In this document: piece after piece, positions 62,021 to 64,000 of the stretch | Layout: every line of letters starts with the position of its first letter | Numbering within the stretch: position 1 is the stretch's first letter | Assembly (NCBI GenBank): GCA_965199765.1 | Contig: CBDATC010000001.1 | Span: 186,001-250,000, forward strand | DNA length: 64,000 nucleotides | Source: JAPOXR01 sp965199765 | GTDB lineage: Bacteria; Pseudomonadota; Alphaproteobacteria; Rhodobacterales; Rhodobacteraceae | Reading direction: 5' to 3' | Position numbers and translations under genes: made by a program | The notes under the pieces: model-generated | What the model was told of the DNA's origin: nothing | Databases searched by the model: none | What the model saw: the letters and a program-made list of their open reading frames with translations, nothing else

Positions 62021-64000
62021 CTAACCGTCTTCGGTTGCTTGCGGCAAAGCGTCAAAATCGATTTTTCCGATCAACGGAAATTCACTTTGCACCAATTCTG
62101 CCTCCGTTTTGCGCAGTTCCAAGACCTTACGGTCTCGATCCTGCGCAATTCGGCGAATATCGCTGGCCGCGCCGCCAGTGCCGGCTGGAATCAAGCGTCC
62201 GACAATCACGTTTTCCTTCAACCCGACCAAACGATCGCTCTTTCCCTTAACCGCCGCGTCCGTAAGCACGCGTGTTGTCTCTTGAAATGAAGCCGCTGAA
62301 ATAAAGGACCGCGTTTGCAACGACGCCTTGGTTATGCCGAGCAACAAGGGCTCAGCCTGGGCTGGTTCACCGCCATCATTCAGAACCCGAGCATTCGCCT
62401 CCTCGAACTCAAGCTTATCAACCTGGTCTCCTCTCAGCATGTTGGTATCGCCTGGAGCGGTTATCTCGACTTTCTGCAGCATTTGTCGGACAATCACCTC
62501 AATGTGCTTGTCGTTTATCTTCACACCCTGCAGCCGATAGACATCCTGGACTTCCTGGATAAGGAATTCCGCCAGTTTCTCGACTCCCAGAGCCCTGAGC
62601 AAATCCTGCGGCGCTGGATTTCCGTCAACGATGGGATCTCCTTTGCGGACAAAATCCCCATGTTGCACAAGAATGTGCCGTCTTTTCGGAACGAGATGCT
62701 CTGCCCCTTTTATTCGGACCGAAACCTTTCGATTTTTCTCTCCGTCCTGTTCAATGCGAACTGTTCCGGCTGCCCCGGTTAGAATCGGTTCCGCCAGTTC
62801 GTCACCCGCTATGACCGCATCGCCGGATTTAACGCGGAATGTTCTCCATGATGGAATTTCAACCGCCGCCGCTTCCGGCTGGATTGTGATTTCCCAATCT
62901 CCTTCGCTGTCTTGCTCAAATGTCACGGTTCCGCTGCATTCAGCTTGGCAGCCTTCGGCGATCACATCTCCCGCTTGAACAAAATTTCCGTTTTTCACAA
63001 AGAATGCCGCTTCGCCGTCTGCCGCATCCTCGACCGGAGCCGGCCAGATCAGAACTTTTCGACGGCCTTTATATGCTCTCTTGAGCTCCACCGTTCCGTC
63101 AATTTCCGCAATGAACCTATCGACGATCGCTGTGTCGGCTTCGACTGACGCTCCGTCAACGAGCAGAAGTTTTTCCTGCTCGACCGGAATCAATTGTTCC
63201 GGCCCATCCATGACAATCGCTATCTTAGTCTTTGCCTTATATTCCTTCTCGAAGATGATTCTTCCTTCGACTTCGGCAAGAATGGCGTGATCAGCGGGTT
63301 TTCTGGCTTCAAACAGCTCTGCGACACGCGGCAAACCGCCGGTGATGTCCCTGGTCTTGGTAACTTCGCGCGGAACCCTTGCCAGAATATCGCCTTCTTT
63401 TACTTTTTGATGATCTTCGACGCTGAGAATGGTTCCTACAGAGAGCTGGTAAACGTACGGATAATTGTCTTGACCGCCGTTCGCATTCTCATCCGCTCCT
63501 TCTTCTCTGATGATTTGCAAAGAAGGTTTCCTTGCCAGCATCGAATCCAAAACGATACGCTGTTCTTTACCGGTGAGAGCATCAACATCAACACGGACCG
63601 TCACATCGTCAATGAGGTCCTGATGGGTGACCACCCCATCCGCTTCGGCGAAAATGGGCGTGGAATTCGGATCCCAGACAAAAAGCACATCGCCGCTCTT
63701 CACCTCTTGACCCGTTGCGACGCTGAGCTGTGCGCCGATCGGCAGTCTATAACGCGTGGAGCGTCCGGAACTGTCCTCAACATTCAGTTCAGCGTTTCGG
63801 CTAATGACAACCCTGTCTTTGGCTTGGTTTTCAATAATCCGAATATTTTCGAGCTGAATCACGCCATCATGCGATGAATTGACCGAGGATTGCTGCTGCT
63901 GCGCCTGAGCGATGCCGCCAATGTGGAATGTGCGCATTGTCAGCTGTGTCCCCGGTTCACCGATGGACTGAGCCGCGATAATGCCGACAGCCTCTCCGAT
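62021..64000 (-). CDS. rpoC: RNA polymerase subunit beta' (C-terminal part)
   Basis: The frame continues past its first Met (63937) to the right edge, so about 659 residues of the C-terminal half are visible. At the edge it reads GEAVGIIAAQSIGEPGTQLTMRTFH, the bridge-helix/trigger-loop region of beta'. The long insertion domain typical of proteobacterial beta' follows, then KINDKHIEVIVRQMLQKVEI, a conserved C-terminal part. N-terminal half, including zinc and catalytic DFDGD, lies outside the window. Confidence 0.97.
   Translation of the reverse strand: MGEAVGIIAAQSIGEPGTQLTMRTFHIGGIAQAQQQQSSVNSSHDGVIQLENIRIIENQAKDRVVISRNAELNVEDSSGRSTRYRLPIGAQLSVATGQEVKSGDVLFVWDPNSTPIFAEADGVVTHQDLIDDVTVRVDVDALTGKEQRIVLDSMLARKPSLQIIREEGADENANGGQDNYPYVYQLSVGTILSVEDHQKVKEGDILARVPREVTKTRDITGGLPRVAELFEARKPADHAILAEVEGRIIFEKEYKAKTKIAIVMDGPEQLIPVEQEKLLLVDGASVEADTAIVDRFIAEIDGTVELKRAYKGRRKVLIWPAPVEDAADGEAAFFVKNGNFVQAGDVIAEGCQAECSGTVTFEQDSEGDWEITIQPEAAAVEIPSWRTFRVKSGDAVIAGDELAEPILTGAAGTVRIEQDGEKNRKVSVRIKGAEHLVPKRRHILVQHGDFVRKGDPIVDGNPAPQDLLRALGVEKLAEFLIQEVQDVYRLQGVKINDKHIEVIVRQMLQKVEITAPGDTNMLRGDQVDKLEFEEANARVLNDGGEPAQAEPLLLGITKASLQTRSFISAASFQETTRVLTDAAVKGKSDRLVGLKENVIVGRLIPAGTGGAASDIRRIAQDRDRKVLELRKTEAELVQSEFPLIGKIDFDALPQATEDG

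Overview
This window reads as a chromosomal segment of an alphaproteobacterium of middling GC content. The evidence is the set of genes and their order: an F0 ATP synthase operon with two b-type subunits (atpI-B-E-F'-F) separate from any F1 genes, an ATP12 assembly chaperone, a mitochondrial-type CHCC zinc-finger protein, a chorismate mutase lodged between ffh and rpsP, an AapJQMP amino-acid transporter, and a rarA-crcB-rluC-ATP12 block beside rplQ. I cannot name the genus. There are no plasmid, phage or CRISPR signatures.

Layout. 1-3518 (minus): MoxR ATPase, DUF58 and BatA-like/DUF4159 genes; the last runs off the left edge. 3581-4189: DUF1285. 4848-10022 (minus): polA, a small CHCC zinc-finger gene, a HIT hydrolase, an adenosine-type sugar kinase and nth. 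10111-10992: an AraC/O6-methylguanine methyltransferase fusion. 11025-13537 (minus): F0 operon. 13749-14989: ArsR regulator and an EamA exporter, tail to tail. 15361-19547 (plus): ffh, chorismate mutase, rpsP, rimM, trmD, rplS, rpmE. 19788-21161: FGGY kinase. 21498-21743: two near-identical tRNA-Arg genes with different anticodons. 21892-25833 (minus): an orphan sensor kinase, a disulfide oxidoreductase and a VTT membrane protein. 26147-31744 (plus): rpmH, rnpA, yidD, yidC, engB, argB, an Fe-S protein and sixA. 32040-36506 (minus): aapJQMP. 36946-40356 (minus): ATP12, rluC-like, crcB, rarA. 40485-64000 (minus): rplQ back through the alpha, spc, S10 and str operons to a partial rpoC.

The most unusual part is 42208-45664. 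The ribosomal supercluster normally runs secY-adk-rpsM without a break. Here about 2.9 kb of foreign material sits between adk and rpsM: a GMP reductase gene on the opposite strand, a wrecked tricarboxylate-receptor (tctC) gene and the 5' end of an IS256-type insertion sequence. A good promoter has appeared directly in front of rpsM, so the alpha operon (rpsM-rpsK-rpoA-rplQ) is now probably its own transcription unit. Its second gene, rpsK, carries an apparent one-base insertion. An 18-base IS-end sequence found here recurs next to the tRNA-Arg pair, marking a second place of past transposition.

Most of the window is core information processing (translation, protein secretion, RNA polymerase, DNA repair), energy conversion and transport. 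The accessory parts are the orphan kinase next to the tRNAs and the insertion in the ribosomal cluster. I did not find a convincing new defence or mobile system.
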